A stretch of DNA of 64,000 nucleotides from Pantoea piersonii (GCF_003612015.1 NZ_RARB01000004.1:186001-250000), one strand, 5' to 3'; positions 20,657 through 30,623 are shown, counted from the stretch's first letter. Notes: a model not told the origin generated them from the letters alone. A program made the numbers and translations.

Positions 20657-21538
20657 TCAGGAGGGCAACAGCGTCATACCGGCGACTTTACGCCAGTAGC
20701 CGTTGCAATCATTACCCTGCGCCATCATCAGCGGCGACTGTCCCTCCTCGTTGGCGCGGAAGCGGGCGATCTCGTTCAGGGTCGCGCTGTTTTGCGGCGA
20801 CAGCCGCAGAATATCGACCCAGCCGCGCATGCCGGTTAAGTCATTGCCGAGGTTGTAACAGTAGCCGCTCATGGTCTGAATGCCGTTCAGCACAAACACC
20901 TGCTGGCCTTCCTGCGAGTGAACGCGCCGCCCGTTAGGGTAGTTGATGCAGCAGGTCTGGCAGTCATCTTTGGCGCGATGTTCGGCGCGGGCGGTAAAGC
21001 AGCGCGCCGACAGCGCCAGCGGCAGATAGCCGTAGCCCAGCACCTCTACTTCAAACTGGCCGCGAATGCCGCGCTCCTCGCTCTGCTGCAGCAGCTGCAG
21101 CAGCCAGTCGCGTGACATCTCCACCGGCATACACCAGCGGGTCATGCCCTCTTTTACCAGCAGATGCAGGGTCTCGACGTTATAAACGTTGAGCGTAGGC
21201 CCGGCGACAAACGGCAGCTTGCGCTCGGCCGCCATATTCACCGTGCCGATGTCGTTCGCCTCAATCAGAAATTCGCCGTTGTCGACGTAGCGCTTCAGCT
21301 CTTTCAGCTCTGAAGGCGACTGCAGCAGCGCCAGCGTGCTCAGCACCACCTGTTTGCCGCTGGCCGCCAGCTCGCGCGCCAGCTCCATCCAGCGCTGGTA
21401 AGAGGTCGCGCGCCGTTTGCTGCACACCGCTTCGCCGAGATAGACGATATCCGCGCTGCTGTTCGCCGTCTGCTGATAAAAGCTCGCCAGCTGCTCTGTC
21501 GGCCAGTACCACAACACCGGACCGATTGCGTATTGCAT
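20657..21538 (-). CDS. ubiV: Ubiquinone biosynthesis protein UbiV (O2-independent hydroxylation)
   Basis: Peptidase-U32-like Fe-S protein. With UbiU and UbiT it performs oxygen-independent hydroxylations in ubiquinone synthesis. The frame runs open into ubiU, but the ATG at 21538 (MQYAIGPVLWYWP) after AAGGAGAACAGG gives 293 residues against 292 in E. coli. The four cysteines that ligate the [4Fe-4S] cluster in E. coli are in register: Cys39, Cys180, Cys193 and Cys197. It follows ubiU by 10 bp, so they form one transcript and probably a UbiU-UbiV complex. Confidence 0.96.
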   Translation of the reverse strand: MQYAIGPVLWYWPTEQLASFYQQTANSSADIVYLGEAVCSKRRATSYQRWMELARELAASGKQVVLSTLALLQSPSELKELKRYVDNGEFLIEANDIGTVNMAAERKLPFVAGPTLNVYNVETLHLLVKEGMTRWCMPVEMSRDWLLQLLQQSEERGIRGQFEVEVLGYGYLPLALSARCFTARAEHRAKDDCQTCCINYPNGRRVHSQEGQQVFVLNGIQTMSGYCYNLGNDLTGMRGWVDILRLSPQNSATLNEIARFRANEEGQSPLMMAQGNDCNGYWRKVAGMTLLPS

Positions 21539-21548
21539 CCTGTTCTCC

Positions 21549-22544
21549 TTATTGCCATTCACGGTGGTAAGCGCCAAGCGTGGTCTGCGAGCCTTCGGAA
21601 AGCTCATCCAGCGCCGCCGTCCAGGCGTCGCTGACCGCAAAGTTCTCCGGCGCGCTCTTGCAGCGATCGATCGCCTGACGCCATACGCGCGCCACCTGCG
21701 CCACATAGGCGGGACTGCGCTGACGTCCCTCAATCTTCACCGAGGCGACGCCAGCGCGCAGCAGATCCGGCAGCAGCGTCAGGGTATTAAGGCTGGTGGG
21801 CTCCTCCAGCACGTGATATCGCTGGCCGTCCACCTGATAGCGTCCTTTGCACAGCGTGGGATAGCCTGCGCTCTCATCCGGCGCATAGCGGTCGATCAGC
21901 ACGTCGTTCAGGCGAGACTCCATACCGCTGGAGGTTTGCTGCCAGCGCACAAACTTCGCGGGCGAACAGGCGCCCGCGCTGTTAGGCGACTCGCCGGTCA
22001 GCCAGGAGGAGAGATAGCAGCGGCCTTCCGCCATAATGCAGAGGCTGCCAAAGGCGAACACCTCGAGCGGCACCGGCGTCTCGCGCGCCAGCTGCCTGAC
22101 CTGATGCAGCGAGAGCACGCGCGGCAGCACCACGCGGCTGAGCGCGAAGTGGCGGTGGTAAAAACGCACCGCTTCCAGATTGGTGGCGGAAGCCTGCACC
22201 GACAGATGGCGCTCAATCTCAGGGTAGCGCTGCGTGGCGTACTCCAGCGTGGCGATATCGGCAAGGATCAGCGCGTCCGCGCCGTTCTGCGCCGCCACGT
22301 CAATGGCGCGTCGCCAGCGGCCCATACCGTCAGGGTGGGCGAAGGTGTTGATGGCGACATGTAACTTACGGCGATGCTGGTGCAGATAGCGGGCCGCTTC
22401 CGCCAGCTTCTTATCGGTAAAGTTCAGCCCGGCGAAGTGGCGTGCGTTGGTGTCGTCTTTCAGTCCGACATACACCGCATCGGCGCCATTCTCCACCGCT
22501 GAACGTACGGCGGGCAAATTACCGGCCGGACACAGCAGTTCCAT
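21549..22544 (-). CDS. ubiU: Ubiquinone biosynthesis protein UbiU (O2-independent hydroxylation)
   Basis: Partner of UbiV, U32-peptidase-like fold. 331 residues from the ATG at 22544 (MELLCPAGNLPAVRSAVENG), exactly the E. coli length, with AGGGATC upstream. The Fe-S ligands Cys169, Cys176, Cys193 and Cys232 are all present, within FGSLCIMAEGRCYLSS, GACSP and TLCKGRY. Motif KIEGRQRSPAYV is intact. It is divergent from ubiT across ~200 bp, so one control region can serve all three genes. In E. coli this set is needed for anaerobic ubiquinone synthesis. Confidence 0.97.
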   Translation of the reverse strand: MELLCPAGNLPAVRSAVENGADAVYVGLKDDTNARHFAGLNFTDKKLAEAARYLHQHRRKLHVAINTFAHPDGMGRWRRAIDVAAQNGADALILADIATLEYATQRYPEIERHLSVQASATNLEAVRFYHRHFALSRVVLPRVLSLHQVRQLARETPVPLEVFAFGSLCIMAEGRCYLSSWLTGESPNSAGACSPAKFVRWQQTSSGMESRLNDVLIDRYAPDESAGYPTLCKGRYQVDGQRYHVLEEPTSLNTLTLLPDLLRAGVASVKIEGRQRSPAYVAQVARVWRQAIDRCKSAPENFAVSDAWTAALDELSEGSQTTLGAYHREWQ

Positions 22545-22747
22545 AGTGATCCCTCGTCGACAGGATAAGGCGTCGAGTCTAGGCAAACGGCCAGCGCTAA
22601 ATGTTGATTTGGTACAGTGAATCGCCAGTTGATAAGGCGGATAGCGGAAAATTCGCGCAAAGGAGCGGCGAAATTATTGATCTCGGCTGCGGCGTGCGGC
22701 GGCGAATGTGGCAATATACCTGAAATTTTCTAAAGGGAGAGACGCCC

Positions 22748-23272
22748 GTGTTCGAGCAGTTACGTGCTGAGTTAGTGAAAAAAGGCCCAGGATTCCTTGC
22801 CTTACCGATTTTTCTGACGCCGTTCCCGTTAAAAAAGGCCTTTCTGCAACAACTCTTAAACTGGCAATTTCGCCATGCTTTAGCGGAAGGTGAGTTAGAC
22901 TTTCTGCAGGCGCGTCATCTGGGTATCGAGATCGCGGATGTGGGTTTACGCTGGATTACCACCATTGAAGAGGGCCAGCTAAAGGTCGTACAGCATGCGG
23001 AAGCGGACGTCTGGTTTCGCGGCAATGCTAACGATCTGCTGCTGGTCGCCGCTCGTAAAGCGGATCCGGATATGTTGTTTTTCCAGCGTCGTCTGGTGAT
23101 CGAAGGCGACACGGAGCTGGGACTGGAGGTGAAAAACCTGATGGATGCTCTGGAACTTGAGGCCATGCCCACGGCGTTGCGCACGGGACTGCAGCAGCTG
23201 GCTGCGTTTGTTGAGGCGGGAATGAAACAGGACGCGAAGGCCGCACAGGCGCGCGCGGAGAGTGTATGTTAA
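22748..23272 (+). CDS. ubiT: Ubiquinone biosynthesis accessory factor UbiT
   Basis: SCP2-domain lipid-binding protein that supports the UbiU-UbiV pathway. 174 residues from GTG 22748 (MFEQLRAELVKKGPGFLAL), with GGGAGAG just upstream. The SCP2 part includes DPDMLFFQRRLVIEGDTELGLEVKNLMDALE, nearly identical to E. coli UbiT. The last seven bases overlap the yhbS start, so the two are coupled. Confidence 0.95.
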   Translation: MFEQLRAELVKKGPGFLALPIFLTPFPLKKAFLQQLLNWQFRHALAEGELDFLQARHLGIEIADVGLRWITTIEEGQLKVVQHAEADVWFRGNANDLLLVAARKADPDMLFFQRRLVIEGDTELGLEVKNLMDALELEAMPTALRTGLQQLAAFVEAGMKQDAKAAQARAESVC

Positions 23273-23772
23273 TTCGCACAGAAATAGGGCTGGATGCGGC
23301 AAGCATCGACAGCTTGTTACGGCGCAGCTTCAAGACCGAAGCGGAAGCGGAACTGGTTCAACAGCTGCGGGAAGACGGGTTATTGACGCTGGGCGTGGTG
23401 GCGACAGACGATGAAGGCCAGGTGCTGGGCTACGCTGCGTTCAGTCCGGTGACTTTGCAGGGCGAAGACCGTAACTGGGTCGGCCTGGCGCCGCTGGCAG
23501 TTGATGAGAGCATGCGCGGGCAGAAAATCGGCGAACAGCTGATCTACGCCGGGCTGGATACGCTGAATGAGTTCGGCTACAGCGCGGTGGTGGTGGTAGG
23601 CGATCCCGCCTACTACAACCGCTTCGGCTTCGAACCTGCGGCGCGTCACGGGCTACAGTGCCGCTGGCCGGGTGCCGAAGCGGCGTTCCAGGTCTACCGA
23701 CTGGCGGATGACGCTTTTGTCGGCGCCGAGGGTCAGATCGATTTTGCCGAGCCGTTTAACCGGCTTGCGTAA
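23266..23772 (+). CDS. yhbS: GNAT-family N-acetyltransferase YhbS
   Basis: 168 residues with a single GNAT fold. The acetyl-CoA loop region is [20 protein letters not shown] (about 76-95), followed by [18 protein letters not shown], typical of the YhbS subgroup. Substrate not established. The start overlaps ubiT by 7 bp. The 3' end overlaps the convergent yhbQ by 17 bp. Confidence 0.93.
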   Translation: MLIRTEIGLDAASIDSLLRRSFKTEAEAELVQQLREDGLLTLGVVATDDEGQVLGYAAFSPVTLQGEDRNWVGLAPLAVDESMRGQKIGEQLIYAGLDTLNEFGYSAVVVVGDPAYYNRFGFEPAARHGLQCRWPGAEAAFQVYRLADDAFVGAEGQIDFAEPFNRLA

Positions 23773-24043
23773 GCCAGCTGGCGAGGCAGCCCGGCTGTTG
23801 CGCCACCAGCCGCAGCTTCTGCTGGCGGCTGAGCTGCTTGACCCGGTACTCCAGCCGCGACGCCGCGGCGCGGTCGCCGGCGTCGCAGTGATAGACCAGC
23901 GCCAGCGGGCCTTTGCCGCGCAGGGCGCGCGCGCCGCGTCCGCTCTCATGCTGCTCTACGCGCCGCGCCACGTCGGTGGTGATGCCGGTATAGAGCACGC
24001 CCGCGGCGGTCTGGACGATATAGAGCTGCCACGCCTTATTCAT
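23756..24043 (-). CDS. yhbQ: GIY-YIG endonuclease-superfamily protein YhbQ
   Basis: 95 residues, a minimal GIY-YIG domain: [16 protein letters not shown] holds the two half-motifs (YIV and YTG), followed by the conserved [21 protein letters not shown] and an EYRVKQL helix with Glu. UvrC-like nuclease fold. The family's physiological role is poorly defined, though DNA cleavage has been proposed for bacterial members. It faces yhbS tail to tail with overlapping ends. Confidence 0.92.
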   Translation of the reverse strand: MNKAWQLYIVQTAAGVLYTGITTDVARRVEQHESGRGARALRGKGPLALVYHCDAGDRAAASRLEYRVKQLSRQQKLRLVAQQPGCLASWLTQAG

Positions 24044-24130
24044 AAACTGAATCCCTGAATCTTTACTGCCGGGCAGTGTAGCGCGCCCGCGACGCGGCGG
24101 CTATCCGGCGATTTTTGCACGGAGCAATAG

Positions 24131-24590
<460 letters not shown>

Positions 24591-24598
24591 ACAGCGCG

Positions 24599-25120
24599 TT
24601 ACGACGCCTGCAGAATACGCAGAGACTCGCGGTTAAAGGCGGGCAGATCGTCCGGCGTACGGCTGGTAACGAGACGATCGTCATCCACGATCACCTCTTC
24701 ATCATAGAAGTCTGCGCCGGCGTTGCGCAGGTCGATAGCGATCGCCTTCACGCAGGTCATTTTACGGCCGCGCACGCCGTTCGCGCTGATAAGCAGCTGC
24801 GGGCCGTGGCAGATAGCAAAAATCGGCTTGCCGCTGGCAACAAACTCTTTGGTAAAGGCGACAAAACGGTCGTCGCCGCGCAGCGAATCGGGCGAATGAC
24901 CACCGGGCAGCAGCAGCGCGTCAAATTCGGCCGGGCTTACTTCGTCAATGGCGCGGTCAATTTTCACCTGCGCTTCGCCCTGCTTGCCGGTAACGGTTTT
25001 ACCCGCCTCTTTCTCGATGGTGACCACCTCAAAGCCCGCCTGCTTGTAAGCGTCAGCCGGTGAGGTAAATTCTGAGTCTTCAAATTCATCGGTAATCAGT
25101 ACCGCAATCTTCTTGCTCAT
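24599..25120 (-). CDS. yhbO: DJ-1/PfpI-family protein YhbO (deglycase 2)
   Basis: 173 residues of the DJ-1/PfpI superfamily. The nucleophile is Cys104 in AICHGPQLL, with the nucleophile-elbow glycines and Glu in the N-terminal ITDEFEDSEF. E. coli YhbO is linked to stress resistance and reported as a methylglyoxal/glyoxal deglycase; that activity is disputed. ATG at 25120 with AGGGGAAA upstream. Convergent with yhbP. Confidence 0.95.
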   Translation of the reverse strand: MSKKIAVLITDEFEDSEFTSPADAYKQAGFEVVTIEKEAGKTVTGKQGEAQVKIDRAIDEVSPAEFDALLLPGGHSPDSLRGDDRFVAFTKEFVASGKPIFAICHGPQLLISANGVRGRKMTCVKAIAIDLRNAGADFYDEEVIVDDDRLVTSRTPDDLPAFNRESLRILQAS

Positions 25121-25262
25121 TTTCCCCTCCTCATGATGATTTGCGCACGATGCGCTCTCCTGGTGAACAGGTTAAGCCTGGTTGTTTGTGCTGAAAATGC
25201 AAGCCGGGCGGCCAAAGCTGACTATATTTCAGAGTAATGGCAACAGGTTAGCGGGAGGCGAG

Positions 25263-25889
25263 ATGCATCGTGTATTACTGACCGGCGCGACGGGCCTGGT
25301 GGGCGCGCATCTGCTGCGTTTGCTGGTGGCGGATACGCGCGTTGACGAAATTATCGCGCCGACGCGCCGTCCGCTGCCGCCGATGAATAAGGTGGTGAAT
25401 CCGGTCGAGGCGGATCTGACCGACGTGCTGCGGCCGCTTAACGTCGCCATCGACAGCGTGTTTTGCTGTCTCGGCACCACGCGGAAAGAGGCGGGCAGTA
25501 AAGAGGCGTTTCTGCACGTTGACTATACGCTGGTGGTAGATACCGGCCTGAACGGCCTGCGGCTGGGCGCAAAACAGATGGTGGCCGTCAGCGCCCACGG
25601 CGCGAATCGCCATTCGCCTTTTTTCTATAACCGGGTAAAAGGCGAGATGGAGACGGCGCTGCGCCATCAGGGCTGGCCTCGCCTGACGCTGGTCCGTCCC
25701 TCTCTGCTGGTGGGCGAACGCACGCGCCAGCGTACCGGCGAAAGCCTGATGGCGCCGCTCTTTGGGATATTGCCCGGCAACTGGCGCTCGGTCTCCGCAC
25801 AGGCGGTGGCAGAGTGCATGCTCGCGCGCGCCTTTCAGCCTGGCGGCGACAGCGTGGAGATCATCGAATCGGGTCAAATCCCGCGCTAG
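25263..25889 (+). CDS. yraR: NAD(P)-binding Rossmann protein YraR
   Basis: 208 residues from the ATG at 25263 ([21 protein letters not shown]), preceded by GGGAGGCG. Atypical short-chain dehydrogenase (YbjT/HTATIP2-like) with TGATGLVG at the N-terminus, [16 protein letters not shown] and [13 protein letters not shown] (the YxxxK-type pair). Same neighbour order as E. coli yraR-yhbO. Its stop and that of nrdG share the palindrome CTAG at 25886-25889. Confidence 0.93.
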   Translation: MHRVLLTGATGLVGAHLLRLLVADTRVDEIIAPTRRPLPPMNKVVNPVEADLTDVLRPLNVAIDSVFCCLGTTRKEAGSKEAFLHVDYTLVVDTGLNGLRLGAKQMVAVSAHGANRHSPFFYNRVKGEMETALRHQGWPRLTLVRPSLLVGERTRQRTGESLMAPLFGILPGNWRSVSAQAVAECMLARAFQPGGDSVEIIESGQIPR

Positions 25890-26365
25890 CCGCGCTCTTT
25901 ACGCAGATCCCAGATAACCTGATTGCGGCTGCCGCGCCACAGCAGCGTGGCATCTTTTTCCTCTTCTACAAAGCGCCCGTCGATCAGCACATCGATATAG
26001 TTCAGCACCTCACGCTGGGGGCAGCTCAACTCGGCGCGCTTATAGCCGGTCCAGAGCCAGATATCCTTACCTGGACACTCTGTACGCACGCGCTTCACCA
26101 GCTGACGGATATAGGGCACGTTATGCGGATGCAGCGGATCGCCGCCGCTCAGGGAGAGTCCCTGACGCGGAATGCGGGTATCCTGCAGATCGGCGATCAG
26201 GCGCTCCTCCATCTCCAGCGTAAAAGGGGCACCGGAGTCGAGTCGCCAGGTGCTCTGGTTGTAGCAGCCGCGACACTGATGCTCGCATCCGGCCACGAAA
26301 AGCGTACAGCGCGTGCCGGGGCCGTTAACGATATCGACCTCATAATAGCGATGAAAGCGCATCAT
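25886..26365 (-). CDS. nrdG: Anaerobic ribonucleotide reductase activase NrdG
   Basis: Radical-SAM enzyme that generates the glycyl radical on NrdD. 159 residues. The radical-SAM cluster motif CxxxCxxC is Cys27, Cys31, Cys34 in [11 protein letters not shown]. The glycine-rich [10 protein letters not shown] and WLWTGY follow. The ATG at 26365 overlaps the nrdD stop by four bases (ATGA), giving translational coupling and stoichiometric production. Confidence 0.97.
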   Translation of the reverse strand: MMRFHRYYEVDIVNGPGTRCTLFVAGCEHQCRGCYNQSTWRLDSGAPFTLEMEERLIADLQDTRIPRQGLSLSGGDPLHPHNVPYIRQLVKRVRTECPGKDIWLWTGYKRAELSCPQREVLNYIDVLIDGRFVEEEKDATLLWRGSRNQVIWDLRKERG

Positions 26366-28500
26366 CCCAGCGGTCCGCTCTCCAGATGTTTGACCCGGCG
26401 CTGCACCTCTTCCTGCTTGCCCGCGTTAAACGGACGCGCGTCGGGGCTGCCGAGATAGCCGCAGACGCGGCGCGTTACCGATACGCGCGCCGGGTCGTGA
26501 TTGCCGCAGTTCGGGCAGGTAAAGCCGCGGCTGGTGCAGTTGAACTCGCCGGTAAAGCCGCACTCGTAGCATTCGTCTATCGGCGTATTGGTGCCGTAAT
26601 AGGGCACGCGATCGTAGCTGTAGTCCCACACATCCTCCAGCGCCTTAAGGTTGTGCTGCACGTTGGGGTACTCGCCGTAGCAGATGAAGCCGCCGTTCGT
26701 CAGCGACGGATAGGGCGCTTCAAAGTCGATCTTCTCATAGGGGTTAACTTTCTTCTCGACGTCGAGATGGAAGCTGTTGGTGTAGTAGCCTTTATCGGTT
26801 ACGCCAGGCACCACGCCGAACTGTGCGGCGTCGAGGCGGCAGAAGCGGTCGCAAAGATTTTCGCTCGGCGTACTGTAGAGGCTAAAGCCGTAGCCGGTTT
26901 CCGCTTTCCAGGCGTCGGCCGCGGCGCGCAGACGAGAGATAATCGCGATCCCTTTGGCGCGCAGCGCAGGATCGTCATAGGGATGGCGCGCGCCGCCGCT
27001 CAGGGCGTTAAGGGTTTCATGCAGGCCGATATAGCCCAGCGAAAGGGTAGCGCGGCCGTTGCGGAAAATCGGCCCTACTTCGTCATCGGCATTGAGACGT
27101 ATGCCGCAGGCGCCCTCCATATAGAGAATGGGCGCCACGCGCGCTTTGGTTTTCTCCAGCCTGGCGATACGCGTCATCAGCGCGCGCTTCGCCAGCGCCA
27201 GCCGCGCGTCGAGCAGTGCCCAGAATCGCGCCTCGTCGCCCTGCGCCTCCAGCGCGATGCGCGGCAGGTTGAGGCTGATTACGCCCAGATTGTTGCGGCC
27301 GTCATGGATTTCGACGCCGTTCTCCTCATAGACGCCAAGAAAGCTGCGGCAGCCCATCGGCGTTTTAAAGGAGCCAGTGACCTTTACCACCTGGTCGTAG
27401 TTAAGGATATCGGGATACATGCGCTTGCTGGCGCACTCCAGCGCCAGCTGCTTGATATCGTAATTGATATCGCCCGGACGGCGATTCAGCCCTTCGCGAA
27501 TAGCGAACACCAGTTTGGGAAAGACCGCGGTTTTATGATTTTTGCCCAGTCCGGCGATGCGGTTGCGCAGGATCGACTGCTGGATAAGCCGCGCCGCCCA
27601 ACTGGTGCCGAGCCCGAAGCCGAAGGTGACGAATGGCGTCTGGCCGTTGGCGGTGTGCAGCGTGTTGACCTCATACTCCAGTGACTGGAAGGCGTCGTAG
27701 CACTCTTTCTCGGTGCGCGCCCGCGCGTAGGCATCCACATCGGCAATCTGCCATTCGGCGGCGATGGCGCGATGCTTCTCCATGCTGAGCAGCACAAAGG
27801 GTTCCAGCACCTCGTCGATGCGATTGATGGTGGTGCCGCCGTAAATATGGCTGGCGACCTGCGCGATGATCTGCGCGGTTACCGCGGTGGCGGTGGCGAT
27901 CGATTTCGGCGGCTCGATCTCGGCGTTGCCCATTTTAAAGCCGTTGGTCAGCATCCCTTTCAGATCGATCAGCATGCAGTTGAACATCGGAAAGAAGGGG
28001 GAGTAGTCGAGATCGTGGTAGTGAATTTCGCCGCGCTCGTGCGCCTGTACCACGTCGCGCGGCAGAAGCTGCTGCTGCGCATAGTGCTTCGCCACGATCC
28101 CCGCCAGCAGATCGCGCTGCGTCGGGATCACTTTGCTGTCTTTGTTGGCGTTCTCGTTAAGCAGCGCCGCGTTGGTCTGATCGACCAGGCCGCGAATAGC
28201 GTGATGCAGCTTGCCACGCTGCTCGCGCGCCACGTCGCGATCGTGACGGTATTCGATATAGGCGCGCGCCAGCTGAGGGTAAGGGCCGCCCATCAGCGTC
28301 TCTTCAACCGCGAACTGAATATCACGAATATCGACTTCGACGCGGTCGGCCAGTTTCTCGCTGACGCATCGGGCGACCGTGGCGCACCACTGCGCATCTT
28401 CGACCTGCGCCGCACGCGCCGCCGCCAACACCGCCGCCTCAATTCTCGCGGCGTCAAACGCCGAGCGACAGCCGTCGCGCTTCACCACTACCTTTGCCAT
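26362..28500 (-). CDS. nrdD: Anaerobic ribonucleoside-triphosphate reductase NrdD
   Basis: Class III reductase that makes dNTPs from NTPs without oxygen. 712 residues, E. coli length. An ATP-cone (about 3-95) gives allosteric control. The large barrel includes MVQ-type substrate motifs and ends in a zinc site with CYECGF and CPNCG. The glycyl radical site is Gly681 in RRVCGYLG. nrdG overlaps downstream. Two NrdR-like boxes lie directly upstream of the start. Gene order nrdD-nrdG is as in E. coli; the neighbour across the 3' end (yraR) is not. Confidence 0.98.
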   Translation of the reverse strand: MAKVVVKRDGCRSAFDAARIEAAVLAAARAAQVEDAQWCATVARCVSEKLADRVEVDIRDIQFAVEETLMGGPYPQLARAYIEYRHDRDVAREQRGKLHHAIRGLVDQTNAALLNENANKDSKVIPTQRDLLAGIVAKHYAQQQLLPRDVVQAHERGEIHYHDLDYSPFFPMFNCMLIDLKGMLTNGFKMGNAEIEPPKSIATATAVTAQIIAQVASHIYGGTTINRIDEVLEPFVLLSMEKHRAIAAEWQIADVDAYARARTEKECYDAFQSLEYEVNTLHTANGQTPFVTFGFGLGTSWAARLIQQSILRNRIAGLGKNHKTAVFPKLVFAIREGLNRRPGDINYDIKQLALECASKRMYPDILNYDQVVKVTGSFKTPMGCRSFLGVYEENGVEIHDGRNNLGVISLNLPRIALEAQGDEARFWALLDARLALAKRALMTRIARLEKTKARVAPILYMEGACGIRLNADDEVGPIFRNGRATLSLGYIGLHETLNALSGGARHPYDDPALRAKGIAIISRLRAAADAWKAETGYGFSLYSTPSENLCDRFCRLDAAQFGVVPGVTDKGYYTNSFHLDVEKKVNPYEKIDFEAPYPSLTNGGFICYGEYPNVQHNLKALEDVWDYSYDRVPYYGTNTPIDECYECGFTGEFNCTSRGFTCPNCGNHDPARVSVTRRVCGYLGSPDARPFNAGKQEEVQRRVKHLESGPLG

Positions 28501-28511
28501 GTTCTCTCCAT

Positions 28512-28558
28512 TCCCTACATGTTGTGCTTATCGAGATTTTAACCACTATATATGGATA
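28512..28558 (-). promoter_or_regulatory. Tandem NrdR-type boxes upstream of nrdD
   Basis: Read on the nrdD strand: TATCCATATATAGTGG (28558-28543) and GCACAACATGTAGGGA (28527-28512). Each matches about 11 of 16 positions of the NrdR consensus ACACWATATATWGTGT. They are separated by 15 bp, 31 bp centre to centre, the spacing characteristic of NrdR tandem boxes in nrd promoters. They begin 12 bp upstream of the start codon. Confidence 0.6.
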
Positions 28559-28709
28559 TATGGGTAATTTAATCGCAGCTGTTTTGACCTGAAACAAAGA
28601 AGAGGAGGTCGCGACGCAAAGCCAGGCGAAGAGGAAAATTTGACTGAAAATGGCGAAAAGGAGAGGGGCAAATAAACTGCGCGCTGCGGTCGCCGCGCGC
28701 AGCCGATCG

Positions 28710-29096
28710 TTAGCGGCGCAGGGCGATCGCTTCGATCTCAATCTTCACGTCTTTCGGCAGACGCGCGACTTCTACGCAGGAACGCGCCGGAAAGCTGGCG
28801 TTATGCTCGGTGAAGAAGGCTTCATAGGTAGCGTTAACGGTAGCGAAGTCGTTGAGGTCTTTAACGAACACCGTGGTTTTCACGATGTCGCCGACCTGCA
28901 GGCCAGCCGCTTCGACGATCGCTTTCACATTTTCCAGCGACTGACGCGCCTGCGCGTCGATCGCTTCCGGCACCGTGCCGGTCGCCGGATCGACCGGGAT
29001 CTGGCCGGAGGTGATGATCATATTGCCCAGATCGACGCCCTGCACATAGGGCCCGATCGCCGCTGGCGCTTTTTCCGTACTGATTTCGCGAGACAT
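28710..29096 (-). CDS. ridA: 2-iminobutanoate/2-iminopropanoate deaminase RidA
   Basis: 128 residues, the RidA (YjgF/YER057c) trimeric fold. It hydrolyses reactive enamine/imine intermediates released by PLP enzymes such as threonine dehydratase. Arg105, which holds the substrate carboxylate, is present in FPARSCVEVARLPKD. Tyr17 and the GNMIITSGQIP signature are also intact. ATG at 29096 with AAGGAG upstream. It sits after pyrBI as in E. coli, but its own promoter-like TATAAT is at 29157-29162. Confidence 0.97.
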   Translation of the reverse strand: MSREISTEKAPAAIGPYVQGVDLGNMIITSGQIPVDPATGTVPEAIDAQARQSLENVKAIVEAAGLQVGDIVKTTVFVKDLNDFATVNATYEAFFTEHNASFPARSCVEVARLPKDVKIEIEAIALRR

Positions 29097-29117
29097 ACTT
29101 GCTCCTTAAGAGTGACG

Positions 29118-29168
29118 CAGCGGCGGCGTGCCGCCGCTGGCGGGAAACATCGCCCCATTATAGGGGCG
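29118..29168 (-). other. Two tandem GC-rich hairpins between pyrI and ridA
   Basis: CAGCGGCGGC (29118-29127) pairs perfectly with GCCGCCGCTG (29130-29139). CGCCCC (29151-29156) pairs with GGGGCG (29163-29168) around ATTATA, which reads TATAAT on the ridA strand. The outer hairpin may end pyrBI transcripts; no U run is present. The inner one could be a ridA leader element. Confidence 0.45.
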
Positions 29169-29178
29169 GGCAGGGCGA

Positions 29179-29643
29179 TTACCAGTGACCGAGCACCACG
29201 TGGTGGGCAAAGGCTTTCTCGCAATATTTGCAGGTCAGCTGTACCTCTTCGTCGCGCTTTTTCACCGCGAAGCTGGAGAAAACCGGCTCGCTGCGGCTGA
29301 TGCAGTTGCCGTTTGGACAGGTCAGCACGCGCTCGATGCGCTCCGGCAGCGTCGGGGCGATTTTCGCGACCACTTCATAGTCGTCGATACGGTTGACCGT
29401 CGCGTGCGGCGCATAGACCGCCAGCTGGTTGATCTGATCCTCGGTAAGAAAGGTGTTTTCAATCTTAATCAGATCTTTGCGCCCCATCTCGCCAGAAGGG
29501 AGGTTAAGGCCGATAGTGATGCGCTGGTCGGTTTCGGTGAGGCGAAACAGCGACAGCAATTTAAACCCGACCTGCGCCGGAATATGGTCAATGACCGTAC
29601 CGCGCTTGATCGCTTCTACCTGCAGTTTGTTGTCGTGAGTCAT
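29179..29643 (-). CDS. pyrI: Aspartate carbamoyltransferase regulatory chain
   Basis: Binds CTP and ATP and links catalytic trimers of ATCase. 154 residues. The zinc ligands are Cys109, Cys114, Cys138 and Cys141 ([11 protein letters not shown] and [10 protein letters not shown]), as in E. coli. The N-terminal allosteric domain has [18 protein letters not shown]. It starts 12 bp after pyrB in the same operon. Confidence 0.98.
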   Translation of the reverse strand: MTHDNKLQVEAIKRGTVIDHIPAQVGFKLLSLFRLTETDQRITIGLNLPSGEMGRKDLIKIENTFLTEDQINQLAVYAPHATVNRIDDYEVVAKIAPTLPERIERVLTCPNGNCISRSEPVFSSFAVKKRDEEVQLTCKYCEKAFAHHVVLGHW

Positions 29644-29655
29644 GGCGATTGCTCC

Positions 29656-30591
29656 TTACAGATCCTGTTCGCTGTTGAGTACCAGCGCCAGCAGAGCCTG
29701 ACGCGCGAAGATGCCGTTGCCCGCCTGCTGGAAATACCAGGCGTAGGGCGTTTTATCCACGTCGGTGGCGATCTCGTCAACGCGCGGCAGCGGATGCAGC
29801 ACTTTCATATTGTCGCGGGCGCCAGCCAGATCCGCCGCGCGCAGGATAAACTGCGCCTTAACGTTGGCGTATTCGGACGGGTCGAGACGCTCTTTCTGCA
29901 CGCGGGTCATATAGAGAATATCGGCGTGCGGGATCACCGCTTCGATGCTGTCGTGGCGTGACCAGACGATGCCGCGTTCGTCCAGCATATCGGTGATATA
30001 GGCGGGCATCGCCAGCGCGTCGGGCGCGATAAAGTAGAAGCGATTGCCGTCAAACTTCGCCAGCGCCTGCGTCAGTGAGTGCACCGTGCGGCCATATTTC
30101 AGGTCGCCGACCATGGCGATGCTCAGGTTATCCAGACGGCTCTGCGTTTCGCGGATGGTGAAGAGATCCAGCAGCGTCTGCGTCGGATGCTGGTTGGCGC
30201 CGTCCCCGGCGTTGAGGATCGGCACGCCGCCGGAAAATTCAGTGGCGAGGCGCGCCGCGCCCTCCTGCGGATGACGCATTACGATGGCGTCAACGTAGGT
30301 GCCGATAACGGAAATCGTATCCGCCAGGGTTTCGCCCTTCTTGCCGAGCGAGGTATTACTGCCGTCGGCAAAGCCCACCACCGACGCGCCCAGACGGTGA
30401 ATAGCCGTTTCAAACGACAGGCGCGTGCGCGTCGAGGCTTCAAAGAAGCAGCTGGCGATAACCTTATGCTTTAGCAGCTCCGGCTGCGGACTGGCTTTCA
30501 GCCGCGCGGCGGTGTGCAGCACCAGCTCCAGTTCGTCGCGGCTGAGATCGTTAATGGAAATAATGTGCTTGCGATATAACGGGTTAGCCAT
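29656..30591 (-). CDS. pyrB: Aspartate carbamoyltransferase catalytic chain
   Basis: First committed step of pyrimidine synthesis: carbamoyl phosphate plus aspartate. 311 residues, E. coli length. The carbamoyl-phosphate site STRTR is at 53-57 ([13 protein letters not shown]), and HPLPRVDEI is near the C-terminus. Expression is predicted to respond to UTP through the leader peptide and attenuator upstream. Cotranscribed with pyrI. Confidence 0.98.
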   Translation of the reverse strand: MANPLYRKHIISINDLSRDELELVLHTAARLKASPQPELLKHKVIASCFFEASTRTRLSFETAIHRLGASVVGFADGSNTSLGKKGETLADTISVIGTYVDAIVMRHPQEGAARLATEFSGGVPILNAGDGANQHPTQTLLDLFTIRETQSRLDNLSIAMVGDLKYGRTVHSLTQALAKFDGNRFYFIAPDALAMPAYITDMLDERGIVWSRHDSIEAVIPHADILYMTRVQKERLDPSEYANVKAQFILRAADLAGARDNMKVLHPLPRVDEIATDVDKTPYAWYFQQAGNGIFARQALLALVLNSEQDL

Positions 30592-30623
30592 AGCTCGCTC
30601 CTCTGCGCTACCGAATTGCGGAC

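Noticed and set aside
22545..22747. FNR-type site between ubiU and ubiT
   Set aside because: Several TTGAT half-sites occur (for example near 22603 and 22630), but none has a matching ATCAA at the right distance. Anaerobic control is plausible but not shown.
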